The notes under the pieces: generated by a model | Seen by the model: only the letters and a program-made list of their open reading frames with translations | Database searches by the model: none | Told to the model about the DNA's origin: nothing | NCBI GenBank assembly: GCA_037892935.1 | Contig: JAYXKI010000003.1 | Location: 2,790,001-2,854,000 of the forward strand | Length of the DNA stretch: 64,000 bases | Source: Phlebopus portentosus | Taxonomy: Eukaryota; Basidiomycota; Agaricomycetes; Boletales; Boletinellaceae | Direction of reading: 5' to 3' | Shown: positions 40,121 through 53,149 of the stretch, piece after piece | Layout: each line of letters begins with the position of its first letter | How positions within the stretch are numbered: position 1 is the stretch's first letter | Position numbers and translations under genes: made by a program

Positions 40121-42676
40121 ATGTCCCGCCGCCCAAGTCTTCCTCTGCTCTCTGTCCTCTTCTGTCTCTATCTCTGCCTCTGTATTCTCGTCGACCTATC
40201 CTTCGCTCGACAGATCACGAAACAGCAAGCGCGCGAAAGGCAGCTCGAGGCGGTTAAGCAGCGTCTAGACCTGTCATCCGCATCATCGGCTTCCTCGCGC
40301 GGGAGTGGTGCGAGTGGGGTGAAGAACATCACGTTCAGCGACCCACGGGCGTCGGGTGCGTGCAGGTTTTCTAAGTTCTGCGAATTGTTGTTGACTCCCG
40401 GAGCCAGAGTTCTTCGTCGACGGAGCGTCGCTCCCCGAGGTGGACTTTGACATCGGGCCAAGCTGGGCGGGCTTGCTTCCCATCAGCGGAAATGCAAACG
40501 AGACGCGCAAGGTAAAAATCAGCGCACTCTGTTCCTCTCCAGAATAGTTTCGATATTCTTGTTGTATTTTTATTATTATGTGAGTCGTTACGTGACTCTC
40601 GCAAGGTGCTGATCGTTGCTCATTCATTCATCGCATTGTCTTTATCGAGGTGGGACTTGTATGAAACGTTTCGTACACTTCCAATGCTTCTTACTTTTGT
40701 TCAAATACGTTACCTGCATAAACTTTTGTACTGACTTGATCTTTTACTCAGCTGTTCTTTTGGTTCTTCCCTCCGGGTCCACAAGGAAGCCCGGACGACC
40801 TGATATTTTGGTAAGAGCAATTCAATCCATCTGATCCACAATCGTCTCTGACGATGTCTATCCCGGATCAAGGACGAACGGCGGACCGGGATGCTCGTCC
40901 CTAGAAGGTCTCCTGCAGGAGAACGGGGTAAGTACCGTACCTTCACTCCAGCCCATCTTGTCCAAATTTAATCGTTTTACTCTGCAAGCCACTCACCTGG
41001 TCGTGGGGCCAAGCCAAGGCGACGGTGAACGAGCACAGCTGGACGAACCTCTCGAACATCCTGTTCGTCGAGCAGCCGGTTGGGACGGGCTTCTCGCAGG
41101 GGATGCCGGATATCCGGGTGCGCGTGGACACTCTTCGGCGCCTCGCCTCTGCAATATGCTGATATAAAAGAAAAACGTTAGGATGAGGACGACCTGGCGG
41201 CGCAGCTCGTTGGCTTCTTCCAGCAGTTCCTGGAGGTGTTTTCGGAGCTGAAGGGGAAGAACTTTTATCTGACTGGAGAGAGCGTACGTCGATCTATCTT
41301 CTATCCTTCGTTCTTGTGTTTGCTTATGATCTCGGTAGTATGCCGGGATGTACGTGCCGTGTTAGTATTTCCTGTTCTTTGAATGAAATAAGAATCTGAT
41401 TTGGCTTTTTAATAGACATCGCCAACTTCATATTCAACAACCCGGACATGCTCGACCTGGACTTGAAAGGGTTTTGGATAAGCGACCGTACGTGGCTCCG
41501 TGCTTCGTATAGATTCGCTCACTCACTTCCCTCTAGCCTCGATCTCATTCGACGTCGTGCAGGAACAAATCCCGGCAGTGAGCTTTGTCCAGAAATACGC
41601 GAACGTCTTCGCCTTCAAGTGCGCTGCATCCCCTCAACACAACACAACACAATACCATTCTTACCTAACTCGTTACAACCCCTACAGCCAAAGCTTCATG
41701 GCGCACCTCGAGTCGCAAGCCGCCTCGTGCGGGTTCACGAACTACTTCAGCGAGTTCGTGACGTTCCCGCCAAGGGGTGCGTTACCGCTACCGGGCGGCT
41801 CGACGCGTACGGCGAGGGGGTGTGATCTGTGGGACGAGATATTCTCCGCCGCGCTGGCGATCAACCCCGCGTTCGACATCTATCGGATCTTCGACACGGT
41901 ACGCCCCTCTTCTTTCCTTCTTTCCTCCCCCGCGCTAGCTACTGACGAAAACGCGCGACCCGCGCACTCTAGTTCCCCATCCTGTGGGACGTCCTCGGCT
42001 TCCCGGGGTCGTTCCCGCAAGTCCAGGTCTCGCCGATCTACTTCGACAGGGAGGACGTGAAGCGCGCGATCCACGCGCCGCTGGACGTCGCCTGGGCGGA
42101 GTGCAGCGACGTGGACGTGTTCCCGCACGGGGACGCGAGCGCGCCGCCGGCGACGAACGGCGTGCTGGCGTGCGTGATCGAGAGGAGCGAGAGGGCCGTG
42201 ATCGTTCATGGTCTGGCGGATTTCATCCTGATCGCGGAGGGCACGAGGATCGCGATCCAGAAGTGAGTGTTGGCAAAAGTCTTGTTTAGAGTGAGGGGTG
42301 TCTGACTATGTATAGCATGACGTGTAAGTTTCCACCTCCACGTAAAACCAACCTCCCCCCGGGACTGAAATCGAACCAGGGAACGGCCTGCAGGGGTTCC
42401 AAACGCCCATCGCGAACGACAGCTTCGTCGTGGACGGGATGGGCGGCGTCTCGCTGGGGAACGTGCACAGCGAGCGCGGGCTGACGTACTACGAAGTCGC
42501 GCTGAGCGGGCATATGGTCCCGCAGTTCTCTCCCGTGGTGCGTGTAACTGATGTTCTTCCTCCTTACGCCCCCCTTTCCATATTTCCATATGATGACATT
42601 CGGTTCGGACTTGTTGTGTGGGTAGGCTGCGTTCCAGATCATGGAGTTCCTGATGGGCTTCAGGGATACGCCGTGA
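40121..42676 (+). CDS. Secreted serine carboxypeptidase (peptidase family S10)
   Basis: Removes C-terminal residues from peptides at acid pH. The start at 40121 gives a signal peptide (LLSVLFCLYLCLCILVDLSFA). Exons join in phase to yield SEFFVDGASLPEVDFDIG, the oxyanion region FWTNGGPGCSSLEGL, SWTNLSNILFVEQPVGTGFS, and the nucleophile motif GESYAGMY, which is interrupted by an intron between GES and YAGMY. The catalytic aspartate lies in VIVHGLADFILIAEG and the catalytic histidine in LSGHMVPQFSP. The stop is at 42674-42676. The triad Ser-Asp-His is therefore complete and the enzyme is probably active in the secretory pathway or vacuole, or outside the cell. Asn-x-Ser/Thr sites (NIT, NES, NAT) suggest N-glycosylation. 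Codon use is strongly GC-rich, as in the downstream gene. Confidence 0.93.
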
Positions 42677-43074
42677 ACCTCGAGCTGAGGGACCAATAAT
42701 GTGCAGGAATGGGAGAGGGCAGGACGCGGTGCGTGCGCTGGGTAGGGTCGAATGTGTGTCATTGCAAAAAGAATTAATTCGCGGAATGAAGCTGGAAAAG
42801 GGAAAGAAGGATACGAAGAGTCGGAAATGAACACACCGAGTGCGAGCTGCGTGTGTCTCGTGTGGTTTGCGCGTGTCCCAGAAAATAATTCGAGTTTATG
42901 TGTATTTACCAAGTACGACTCGATGAAAGCCTCGTGTTGAGGGGGCCAGGCAGCCGGAGCCGGGTCTGAGCCTCATGTCTGTCTGTCACGCCTGAGCCTT
43001 GTGTTGTTTCGAGTCGTCCGTGTTATATATCAACCACGACTGCTCCTCGTCATCGACTCGACTTGTCCGACGCG
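42677..43074. other. Short spacer before the Q-rich gene
   Basis: 398 bp of 3' flank and promoter. No other feature is seen. Confidence 0.4.
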
Positions 43075-46000
43075 ATGGCCAGCCAGACGCACTCTCCGCA
43101 ACTGCGCACCAGGAAGCCTCTTCTTCAACAACAGCAGCAGCAGCAGCAGCAGGCGTCGACGTCAGGCATACCCGGAGGTGAGTCAGTCGACTGGACTTCA
43201 AATAAATTTCGATTCAATTCCTCACTCACTCACTACATGTTTCCTCCTCCCTTATCTCCCACATCTACAGGCGGGCCCCCCTCGCAATCAGGCGCCGTGC
43301 GCAGGGAGCGCGAGCGCTCGAGCTCGCCTTCGCCGTCTTTACGCGAGCAACAACAGCAGCAGCAACAGCAACAGCAGCAGGCACAGGCACAGCGCCAGCG
43401 ATACGCGCGCACGCAGTCCATGCCTATCGGCGCCGCGCAGACCCAGCAGGCGCAGGACTTTGACTTCGAGTTCGACCTGCGCGACGATCCGCTCTCGTCT
43501 TCCTCCTCGACGTCCCAGCAGCAACAGCAGCAGCCCGGACAGGGACAGGGACAGCAGGCGCCCACGGCGCCTCAGGACAGCAGCAGCAGTCGCCGTACAC
43601 CCAACAACGGCCCGTCCCGATCTCGCGCGTCAGCCAGCCGGCGTACATCCAGGGCCGCCCCCCGGTGGGCATAGCGCCCGGGGTCGGCGGGGCCAGCGGG
43701 GTAGCGGAGAAATGGCAGATGACAGACGACCTCCAGGCCGATATCGACCGTGCCGACTTGCTTCATCAACAACAGCAACAACAACAACAGCAACAACAAC
43801 AACAACAGCAGCAACAGGCCGTGCAGAGGCAGCAGCAGTCGCATTCGCCCGTCGGGCTCGGCGGGGTGGCCTTGATCGCGATCCCGCCGCCGGGCGCGAA
43901 CCCCGCCCCTGGCACCGCGGGCGTCGCGTATGCGGGCGGCGCGGCGAGCGCGGGCGCCGCCTTCGTCAGCGGGCACGTCAAGTCCCTCTCCGCATCCGCA
44001 TCCGGGGCCGGGCCCGGTGCGGGAGTGGGAGTGGGGGTGGGAGTGGGAGTGGGGGTGGGGGTGGGCGACGTGATGGAGGGGTCCAGCCCCGGGGGTGCGT
44101 CAGCGTCAGCAGCGGCACCGGCATCAGCACCGGCATCAGCACCAGGAGCGTCCTCAGCGGCGCTCGCGCGCCGACGCACGATCGCAAACGAGCAATCCGC
44201 GCACCGCGCGTCGCCGCTCCCGTACGCGCTGCGCAAGGGCGCGAACACCTCGCCTGGCTACCCGGGGATGGCGGCGTCGATGCCGTCCCCGCGCTCGCTC
44301 AAGAACCGCACGCCGGACAGGAGCCTGCCTGTGCAGGAGGAGCCGGACGAGCATGATCAGCAGCAGCAGCAGCAGCGGCAGCAGGCAGCAGGCGCATCAT
44401 CAGGGGACGGGCTCGGGGCGCGTCACACCCGCCTCTGCTGCCTCCTCCGACCACAACCCTGCAAAAGACCTCGATCACGACGGCGAGGGCACTCTAGTCG
44501 ACCTGAGCAACGATGACGACGACGACGACGACGACGACGACGTGGAGAGCGAGGAGCGGGTCGGGAAAGATGGGAGTCGGGGCGCCGGTTCGGGTGCGGG
44601 GACGCAAGAGTCGACTGAAGGCGAGGGCTCGCATACGCCGAGGTCGCCTACGAACCCGCTCTATCCGCAGAGCCACGGCGTGCATGCCCATGCTCACCTA
44701 CACGGGCACGGGCATACGCTCCGCAGCCAGCGGAGCATCCACGAAGTCCTGCTACCCGACAAACAAGCCCAAGCCCACCTGAACGGGATCAAACACCAGG
44801 CTCCCTCTTCGTCTACCAGCGGCGCCTACGCATCCGCATCCGCATCCGCGTCCGCCTCGAACTCAGCGAACAACAGGAACGGCTTCAACGCCCAAGACTT
44901 CCAACAAACGCTCAAGAAGCTACAATCCGCCTCCCAATCGTCGTCCTCGCCCTACCCGACCTACCCGCCGTACGCCCCGACGTCCACACACCCGCCCTCG
45001 AACCCCCCACCGCCCTTCTCGCCCTTCTCCCGCGCGGAGTTCTCGCGCAACGAGTCGCGCGGGTCCTACCCGACTTGGATGTTCGACTTCTACCACAACT
45101 ACCCGGCCGAGGAGGTGCCGACCGGTGCGAACGGGGGAGGAGCAGCGGGGGACGGGTACTATGAGTATGACGAGGCGGCGGCTGCTGCGGCTGCGTCGGC
45201 GTACTTGCAGCAGTTCTTGCCTGCGAGCGGCGCGGGGACGGGTACTGGAACGGGTGTGAGTGCGAGTAGTGCGAGCGGCGCTGGGCATGCGTATCCGTAT
45301 GGGCACGTACAGGGCCATGCGCATATGCGCCCCGACGCGCCTATCCCGCCTACCCCGCATAGTCAGACCTCGGCGCCGACGCCGTTTAGGAGGCAGCACC
45401 AGCACCAGCAGCAACGCGGTTCGCAGGATTCGCGCGAGCGCTCCGGGTCGCGTGTGCGGCAGGAGAACGGGGGCGTGGCGAACGAAGACGCCGAAGGCGA
45501 AGAGGAAGAGGAAGAGGAAGAGGAAGAGGAAGAGGAGGAAGAAGAAGAAGAAGAGCAGCAGAACGGCGGGAGAGACGTCGTGGACGACTCCATCGTGAAC
45601 CGTGACGAGCAGGACAGCAGCAGGCAGGCCAACGCCGCTACGGGGGCGTCAGCAGCCGCAGCTGCATCGCACGAGCGCTTCGTCCCCCCCTTCAGCCCCA
45701 TACCCCCAAGCGGGACGCCCTACCCGTATCCCTACCCGTTCTCCCATGTCCGGAGGGTGGGCGGGTACGTCTACCCGCGCGCGTCGCACCCTTCGCAAGT
45801 CCCGCCGCCGCCTCCCTCCGTGCCCATCCACCCGGGCCAGATCGCCAGCGCGATCCCGCGCGTCCCTTCCTCCATGTACGACTACAACACCAACACCAAC
45901 ACCAACACCAACGGCAACGGAAACGGAAACGGCAATGACGGGGGGGCCGACGCCAACCTCGCGCAACTCCAGCTCGAAGAGCAGTTCCGCCTCCAGATGC

Positions 46001-47578
46001 AGATGTACGCGTACAACAACGCTTTGGGGGATAACGGCGGCGCCGGGGGCGCCGGGGGGATGACGGACAGCACGCTCTCCCCCTCCAGCACGCCCTACCC
46101 GGGCATGGGACCGGGCTACACGCCCTTCGGCGCCTACCTGAGCCAGAGCCGGAGGCTCGCCGCGCGGGCGGCGCGGGAGCGCGCGGCGGTGTTCGGCGGC
46201 GGCGGGTATGGGCTGCCGGGGCCGGGCGAGGACGGGCGGGTGACGGGCGCGAGCATGCGCTCGAGCCCGAGCCATCTGCCCGTGTCGTTGCCCCCGATGC
46301 CGCCGACGCTGTACGGCGCTGCGCGCGGGAGGGGCGTGAAGAAGCGCGATCGGGTGGCGGATCTGAGAGGGGAGGCTGTGGGGGTGTTAGTCCCGGCGGA
46401 GGAGCGAAGGTGAATGGTGTGGGAGGTGCAGGGGGTACGGCAGGCGCGGGGGGAGGGAGGGTGAAGCCCCCGCCGAGAGTGGACAGCACGCAGCCGCGCG
46501 AGACGAGTCCCGAGCCCATCTCGGAGGAGGACGAGGACTCGGGCGAGGAGACGGCGGGGGAGAAATACGAGCACGAGCACCGCGAGCACGTCCCTTCTTC
46601 GCGTCTTCCCGGGTACAACCAGCCCCGAGACTGGGGTAGGAGGACAAACGGGATTAACGGGAACGTGAATGGGATGGGCCTGACGCGTGATAACGACGAG
46701 GAGCACGACGGGGAGTGGGTGGACGAAGAGTCGGACGAGGAGGAGGAGCTGCTCGACTTGGAGTTCCATCCCTCCTATGTGACGAATGCGGATCGGAGGC
46801 GGAGGAGGTGGGAGCAGCGGTGGGACGATCTAGCGCGCGCCGTGAGTCGTCTTCATCCCCTTTCCCCCGCTCCAAAAAACTGTTGTCACTAACACTATAT
46901 TCTCGACAGTTCCAAGCCCTGGACAGAGAAACAGACACGACGCTCCTCGTGCTCGCCTCCCCAGCACACACGAACAAGCTCTACTCCCTCTCCTCGCGCT
47001 CCATCCGGCGGGACGCGCAGCTCTGCGGCGGGCACGCCATGCACGCCGCGAGGGGCGCCTTCAGCCAGATCGCAAGCCAGCGCAGGAGCGCGCGGTCGCA
47101 GCGCAGGGCGAGCCTGCTCGAGCGGCTCTACTACGCTTCCGCCCTCTCCATGCGCGCCCCGCAGAGTCAGGACGGACCCGTCTCGCAGGCTGGGGAGGGC
47201 GAGCGAGACGCCCCCTCCTCCTCCTCTCAGGGCCTCCAGAACGGCGCTACCGAGTCGGGGACGGGCGGCGGCGGCGGCGGCCCCGCCGCTGCAGATGCAG
47301 CCCCGCCGGAAATGGGGGGGCGCGAGGAAGACCTCCGCCGGCTCCTGCGCACGGCGCTGCACAGCCTGAGCGCGCTGCACCAGATGTACGAGGAGCGCGA
47401 GGCGCGCTGGAGGATCGAGGAGCGGCGCATGAGGGAGGAGCGCGAGGGCGTGGACTTGCTTGTCAGGCAGGCGTTTGGCAGCACCGGGTCCGCTGGCGGT
47501 GGTGGTGGCGGTGGTGGTGCGGGTGGGTTTATGGGGATGGGAGGGATGGGAGAGCAGCCGTTCTTGCCTTTACCTTGA
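43075..47578 (+). CDS. Very low-complexity Q/G/D/E-rich protein of unknown function (frame breaks)
   Basis: Starts at ATG 43075. Exon 1 ends at a GTGAGT donor near 43180 and the second exon starts after CTACAG at 43272. The protein is almost entirely low-complexity: glutamine runs, Gly-Val repeats (about 44015-44065), Asp runs (44510-44540), Glu runs (45490-45560), Asn-Thr/Asn-Gly repeats (45890-45940) and proline-tyrosine stretches. Only the C-terminal part looks folded: LDLEFHPSYVTNADRRRRRW, then after an intron FQALDRETDTTLLVLASPA, KLYSLSSRSIRRDAQL and LRTALHSLSALHQMYEEREA (likely helical). Frame changes occur at about 43561, 44377-44392 and 46380-46384. No function can be assigned; a scaffold, transcription or condensate-type protein is possible. 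The whole gene is very GC-rich. Confidence 0.7.
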
Positions 47579-48636
47579 GCTTGAGGATAGACGGGCGGAT
47601 TTTCCTTACTTCTTTTTTTCCTTCGTACGATCCTTTTTTCTTTGTTTTAGCTTTCGTCTCAGTCTCGATCTTCGCGCGCGCGCGCGTTAGAGAGGGTCTC
47701 AAGCCTCTCCTCTCACACTCGCCCTCCCCACGCGCCCGCGCATCTCCACTTGTACGTACACTCGTAATGGATCCATCTTCTGTATCGCTCTCTTTCCCCC
47801 TGTATCCGCTATCTTCCCCGCATCTTCTGTAAAAGACACAAAAAACTCCAAGCTACATGTACATACATACATACATACATACATACTGTATACCGTCATA
47901 CCGTACTCCCGCTGAGCTTCTCCACAGACTAGACTCTCGTATCGTATCGTATCGTATCGGTCTCTTTCCTGCTGTGTTGTGTTGTGTTGTGTTGTCCCCG
48001 TGATCGCTTTTTTTGAATAGTTTCTCTCCCTGCTCGGTATCTCAGGCTCCTTGTGCTGGTAGTATACTACTTATATACAGACAGGATTCAACGAGATACA
48101 GAACCCGTTGAACACGATCAGAGCCCCTGTGTGAATATGTTTTTTTTTGTGTGTAGCCACGAGGTTCAGCGCATCGATATTCTCAAGAGAACGCAGAGTT
48201 TTGTTGTTAGTTATCAACCCCCTACAGACTCGACTCTCGACTCGAGAGTAAGTAGTATTCAACCTCCGCTCCGACTGACTCAAAAGAAACTCAGAACGCG
48301 TCTTGGTCTTGTGACCTGCACGTGGTCTGTGTTTCTACTTTTGTGCGTATACGCCACGACCACGACCACGACCACGACCAGGACATAATACCGCCTCCCT
48401 GCCCTCTCGCCACGACTTTGCGTTTTTTTTTTCCCAACTACGACTAATACGAACTCAACTGCTAATTAGAAAAAGAATGGACCTAAATAAAACGTCCTTC
48501 GTTGTGTGTGTCTTGCTTTGCGCGGCATACCGTGTGTTCAAAGTTGGTCGTAACACGGCCGTCGAGAGAGAGAGAGAAAGGGGTCAGCCAGCCTGGATTT
48601 TTTTTTTTTTGGTCCAGGTCGCTTGACTTACTTTTT

Positions 48637-48670
<34 letters not shown>

Positions 48671-48912
48671 GCTGTCCAAGGCCGAGCGACCGCTGAGACA
48701 CGACTGCTCCCCATCCATCGTCAGCCTTGCCCAGCCTCTTCAGTAATAGTAATAGTAATAGTAATAGGAATCAAGGAGCGCACCCACCCCCCCCCGGTCC
48801 TCGGTCCTCGATCCCTGGCTCCTCGCGCGCGGCGACCTACTCTTTATCTGTCCCGGCGTATCCTGGGCTGCTAGTGATCCGGAAATATTGCTTGTCGACT
48901 CCAGGGCCCATA
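47579..48912. repeat. Microsatellite belt downstream of the Q-rich gene
   Basis: No supported gene. Within 1.3 kb there are many short tandem arrays: (ACAT)n at about 47861-47886, (ATCGT)n at 47936-47959, (TGTGT)n at 47973-47995, (ACGACC)n at 48354-48381, (CTTA)n at 48636-48670 and (AATAGT)n at 48742-48767, plus poly-T runs near 48130, 48425 and 48600. It forms the 3' flank of one gene and the promoter of the next. Confidence 0.8.
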
Positions 48913-50395
48913 ATGACTCGCACACCCGCGCCCGGGGCTCCTCGCTCCGTGTCTGTGTCTGTGTTTCTGCGCTCGTACGCGCCGGACACGTTCGAATGGG
49001 AGGACCCCGCGTACGATCCCCGGACGGGCTTCGTCTGGTCGAAGCCCCTCGCGTCCTTCCGCCCCGGGGAGCTGGTCGCCTCGCTCTCGCTCTCACTACC
49101 AATACCATTACCATTACCAAGATGCTGCGCGCTGTGAGGGAAGAACGTCTCCTGGCTCGGAATCCCTGTCATCAGACATGTCCATCTCGCTCTCTGATGC
49201 CGGCTCCGGGCTCTCCTTCTCGATGCTACCCCCGATGATTCGTACGCGCGCGGCGTCGGTATCTTCAGGCCGTCCTTTGGTTCTCAGCTCTGGCTCGAGC
49301 TCCTTGTCGGATATGTCTATCTCTCCTACCCCGAGCATTCCATCTCGGTCTCCTGACAAATATGAGCGCTTCATTGGGAGCGTTGTTATGCAGAGTACTT
49401 GGGATCCTCCTGCAAATCCCGCGTTTCTGGAGGGCAGGCCTTCTCTTCTGGATACAGAATCTATTGATTACAGCGCCTCTGAGAAGAGTGAAGATGGAGG
49501 CTTGGACCCTGTGGCTGTTTCTGAGATATTGGAGTGGACGATATCCCTCTTTACGTCTGTCGCAAGTTCCTCGCTGGATTATACCATCCAGCCAGACGTG
49601 GAGGATGACCCTGGGTCTGCCTATCCGGACTCACCCTCTCTTGAGAACGAAGAAGGAATATTTTCTCCGTGCTCGAAGGATTCTGTCTCGGATTCTTGTT
49701 TATTGCCTTCAAAGGTAGTTGTTAGGATCAATTCTTTCCATCCGAAGGGGCCGCCAAAGTCGGTTCAGGCCAATCCGAACTCTATTCTCATGCCTGGTGC
49801 CGTTGATTACGAGGCCATTAATCCAGAGCAGGTATGTTCTTTCACGATACCCTGCCAATCTTCGAATAAAAGAATGACATTCCCCTGTTAGGCTACAACT
49901 GCGAAGCCAGTATGCATGTGGGGCCGCCGGCTCGAGCGCATCCCGAAGGTGCGGCTTGCCGGACAGCAGGAGGCGGTGTACTGCTTCGACTCGCGCAAGC
50001 AGCGCCAGAAGCAGAAACGCCCGTGCATCAACGTGGTGCAACGACAGCCTGCGCGTCAGGGTGTGGGCGCCTTCAGGTACAAGGAACAACAAAAGCCGAC
50101 CCAGGTTTTCTATCGCGCGCGTCCGCTCGGCGCTCCGCTGATCCGGCGGGACTTGCCTGTTGCGCCGGTGGACGCGGTGAAGATCACGCAGGGCCAGGTG
50201 CTGCTTCAGAACGTCGCTCCTATACGCTTCAACACCACCACTGCCCCTGCCCCTTGTAACCGCGGCGCTCTCCAAGAACCCTCTGGTCGTCTTCCGTTTG
50301 CCTCGCGCAACAACTGGGCTGACAACTGTCATCGGACGGAGTACGCTGCATCCCCGCTGTTCGTCAAGAAGATATCCGCTCGGGGCTTTTTGTAA
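48913..50395 (+). CDS. Unknown serine/proline-rich protein, 3 exons
   Basis: Starts at ATG 48913 with APDTFEWEDPAYDPRTGFVW, a segment with order-forming aromatics. It then probably splices near 49074 to an exon in which SDAGSGLSF, many Ser-Pro pairs and acidic clusters dominate. A second intron (donor after NPEQ near 49832, acceptor at 49891) leads to a basic C-terminal exon: VCMWGRRLERIPKVRLAGQQ, KRPCINVVQRQPARQGVG, then KEQQKPTQVFYRARPLGAPL, ending ARGFL at the stop 50393-50395. The first donor (GTCGCC) is weak, so that border is uncertain. I recognise no domain and no signal or membrane segment. A regulatory or RNA/DNA-binding role is only a guess from its composition. Confidence 0.55.
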
Positions 50396-51360
50396 CTATC
50401 ATCTTCTTTAGCGTTTCGTTTCGTCGGAATTTGCTTTCTTTTCCTGCTCTGAATTTTCCCTTTCTCGCCTTGCTTTCTTATCTCCTTGCTGTGACCCTAG
50501 CTTTTATGTTTTTTTTTCTCTCTCTCTTTCCATCATCAGCACGTTTTCATGCTTTAATACCTTTCCTATTGTTCTGTTCTTTTGAACTAATTGCATTGCC
50601 ACGTGTTGTTTATATGTGCATCTGTAATTCGGGATGGTGTTGCCTAATCTGGGGACGAATCTATTCCTATGTATCTGAGCCTGCGGCTTTTGTGACAATT
50701 GTTATCAGTAAAGGGTCAGGATGACGCTTTGAAAATCGTCGATACGTGCGACTTGGAGGACCCTTCTTGCCTATCTGAGAAATAGAAAGACGAATGAATG
50801 AATAGGAAAGAACCGTCGCCGCCCGGTTTGCATGAGTTCGGTCACAGCCTCATAGACCTCTTAGACTCGTTGGTTAAGGGTCTGGCCAAAGCAAAAAAAA
50901 AAAAAAAAAGCAAAAGCAAAAAGAAGACGTTTTATACCATGGAGCCTCCATTCTCTTTCGCGACCCTCGTGTTGAAAGCGTTGCGATGCTATGACAGGAA
51001 GCCGTGCATAGCTTGGACAGCCAATTCCGCATAAATGGACGACAATCTGCCTTATTTTCGGGGCCTCTCCGATCGCTCACCCTCTCCACATTAAAATATC
51101 GCTCGAGGGAGGTAGCTTCACGATACAGTCGCGCTTAGGATAGTACCCCGTCAAAGCGCGAGAGCGTCGACGCGACAACGCGTCGCGTCTTGTTGTGCTG
51201 TGCTTACTTGTTATTTTTCCACGATTGGCCGCGACGCGCGCTCTGACATTCCCAACTCGGAAAGTGGCTTGGACTGCGACCTTCTGAGGAGTTCCCGCGT
51301 ATCTTGAAGGAGTTTCCTCCCTTCCTCAGTCTGCCATTACCCCAAGGACATGCTATCAGT
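50396..51360. other. Spacer before the patatin gene
   Basis: T-rich 3' flank followed by the patatin promoter region. It contains a run of 17 A near 50892. No gene is seen. Confidence 0.4.
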
Positions 51361-52917
51361 ATGTGCTCGATGACCGACAACTGCGAGGTGCGTTAGAAGA
51401 CCGGCGTGTAATTTTTTGGGGCGGGACTTACCTTTACATTATTTTATTAGACTATCCAACGCTCCTTCAATCTAAAAACAAAACCACAAAAGTTTGAGCT
51501 CCCCGGCCTCCAAACCATTGACGACGAAACATCGCTCCCATCGCCGCCATCGTCACCATCATCGTCACCACCATCGTCGCCTACGAAAATCCGCTTTCCG
51601 ACTTCAGCAGATGCAGCGATCTATCCTTGGGCTAGATCGAGACCAACGCGGACCTCAACATGCTCGTCGATGCACTCGTCGTCTTCCAATGCTTCATCAA
51701 CGGCCTCCTTGTTCTCCCGTGTGTCCTCGAGCTCCCGCGCGACGCGAACAAGCGTCACATCCCGATTCTCTACTTCTCCTTCTCTGTCCTTTGCGTCCTT
51801 ATCGTCAGCATCGTCATGTGCGGTGCCCCTCCTTCCTCCCTACGCCCCCAATCCGCACGCACCGCCGTCTCTCGAAGATGCGAAGGCCATCCTAACACTG
51901 GATGGAGGTGGTGTACGGGGTGTCTTCGCGCCTCTGTTTCTACGCGAATTGCAGGTGCATCTCCCACCTGATGTCGACGTCCGAGAGCTCCTTGATCTCG
52001 TAGGCGGGACATCAACTGGCGGAATTGCTGCCCTCATGTTCGCGCGGATGAGCCTACCCCTCGAGACAGTCATCGATACCTATCGCGACATGTCAAAGAA
52101 GCTGTTCGGCAGCAGGAGGTTGAAGAGCCTTTGGTGGCTTCTTACGAATTCTCAACACTCAACAAAGAAGCAGAGGAAAGTATACACCCGAGTGGTCAAA
52201 GAAGCACTTGGAGACGCTGAGGCACTGTTGAAGCCCACTGCACAGGAGGCGGAATCCACTGGGCCGCAAGTCCCTGTCTTCACTGTGGCTGTGGACGCAG
52301 CCGACCTGTCAAAGCCAACCGTTTTCTCTTCATACACTCCAACCTTTGATGATCCCCACCGCAGTGCGGACTCCCTTCCAGCATCCGACTTGCACGATGA
52401 AGTGACGATCGTAACCGCAGCTCTAGCCACGTCCGCAGCGCCCACCTACTTCCATCCAACCGCTCATGCTGGCCGCGCATATATCGACGGAGGCATCGGG
52501 TTCAATAACCCAGCAGAGATAGCATTGAAACAGCTCTCTACCTTATACGGCCCCTCTGCTTACGCCTACACATTGGTCTCGCTCGGCACTGGCAGGCGAA
52601 ACGAGAATCCATACCGTCCCGGAGCCCCTCGGGCACGCTCCGGTATAGCTGGCATGATCGATATGCTTCGCGCCTTTGCACACATCAGCACTGATGCAGA
52701 GGGCGTGCATGCACGCCTTGAAGAACGCTTCGCACAAACGGGGGCATACTTCCGATTCAATCCCATCGGACTTGAGGATGTTGAGCTTGACGATTGGACC
52801 GCAGTCGACGACGCTATCAAGGCATCATTGGATTACCTTGCGCTCCCAGAGACGCAGAAACGGATCTCTGAATTGGCCGAACGCCTCCTCCGGGCGCGAG
52901 GCCTAATTCCTGAGTAA
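51361..52917 (+). CDS. Patatin-like phospholipase
   Basis: Hydrolyses acyl esters of phospholipids or neutral lipids by a Ser-Asp dyad. The start is placed at ATG 51361: a 27-nt first exon (51361-51387) splices at GTGCGT to 51451, joining in phase to TIQRSFNLKTKPQKFELPG. A Ser/Pro-rich stretch of about 100 residues (SPPSSPSSSPPSSP and serine runs) precedes the catalytic domain. That domain has LTLDGGGVRGVFAPLFL (oxyanion hole), GGTSTGGIAALMF (nucleophile GxSxG), a Y-x-M-S-K-K-L-F segment, TAALATSAAPTYFHP and YIDGGIGFNNPAEIAL (catalytic aspartate). The C-terminus reads TGAYFRFNPIGLED and a final helix ending RARGLIPE. It is complete with no frame break. No signal peptide is seen, so it is probably cytosolic or membrane-associated. 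Confidence 0.92.
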
Positions 52918-53149
52918 ACAAAATACCACAATTATCAGATACACATCGCGGAAACGTGACGCGCAATCTCTCTAAAACTCCCTTACCGTCTGCTATTTAT
53001 CCTCGTCCTGTGCACTTCGTTCATTCGGTTGTTTCCTTCACGACGCACATTCCTTTCTGATTCTTCCTACTGATCATTTCTTCCTCCGCTCACGCTTAAC
53101 GATTTCTTCCTGATTACTGGCTGAATTATTGTATTTGTAGATGGTTTAG

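Noticed and set aside
43233..46769. Many long minus-strand ORFs over the Q-rich gene
   Set aside because: GC-rich repeats have few stops in any frame. The plus-strand frame has the splice sites and the folded C-terminus.
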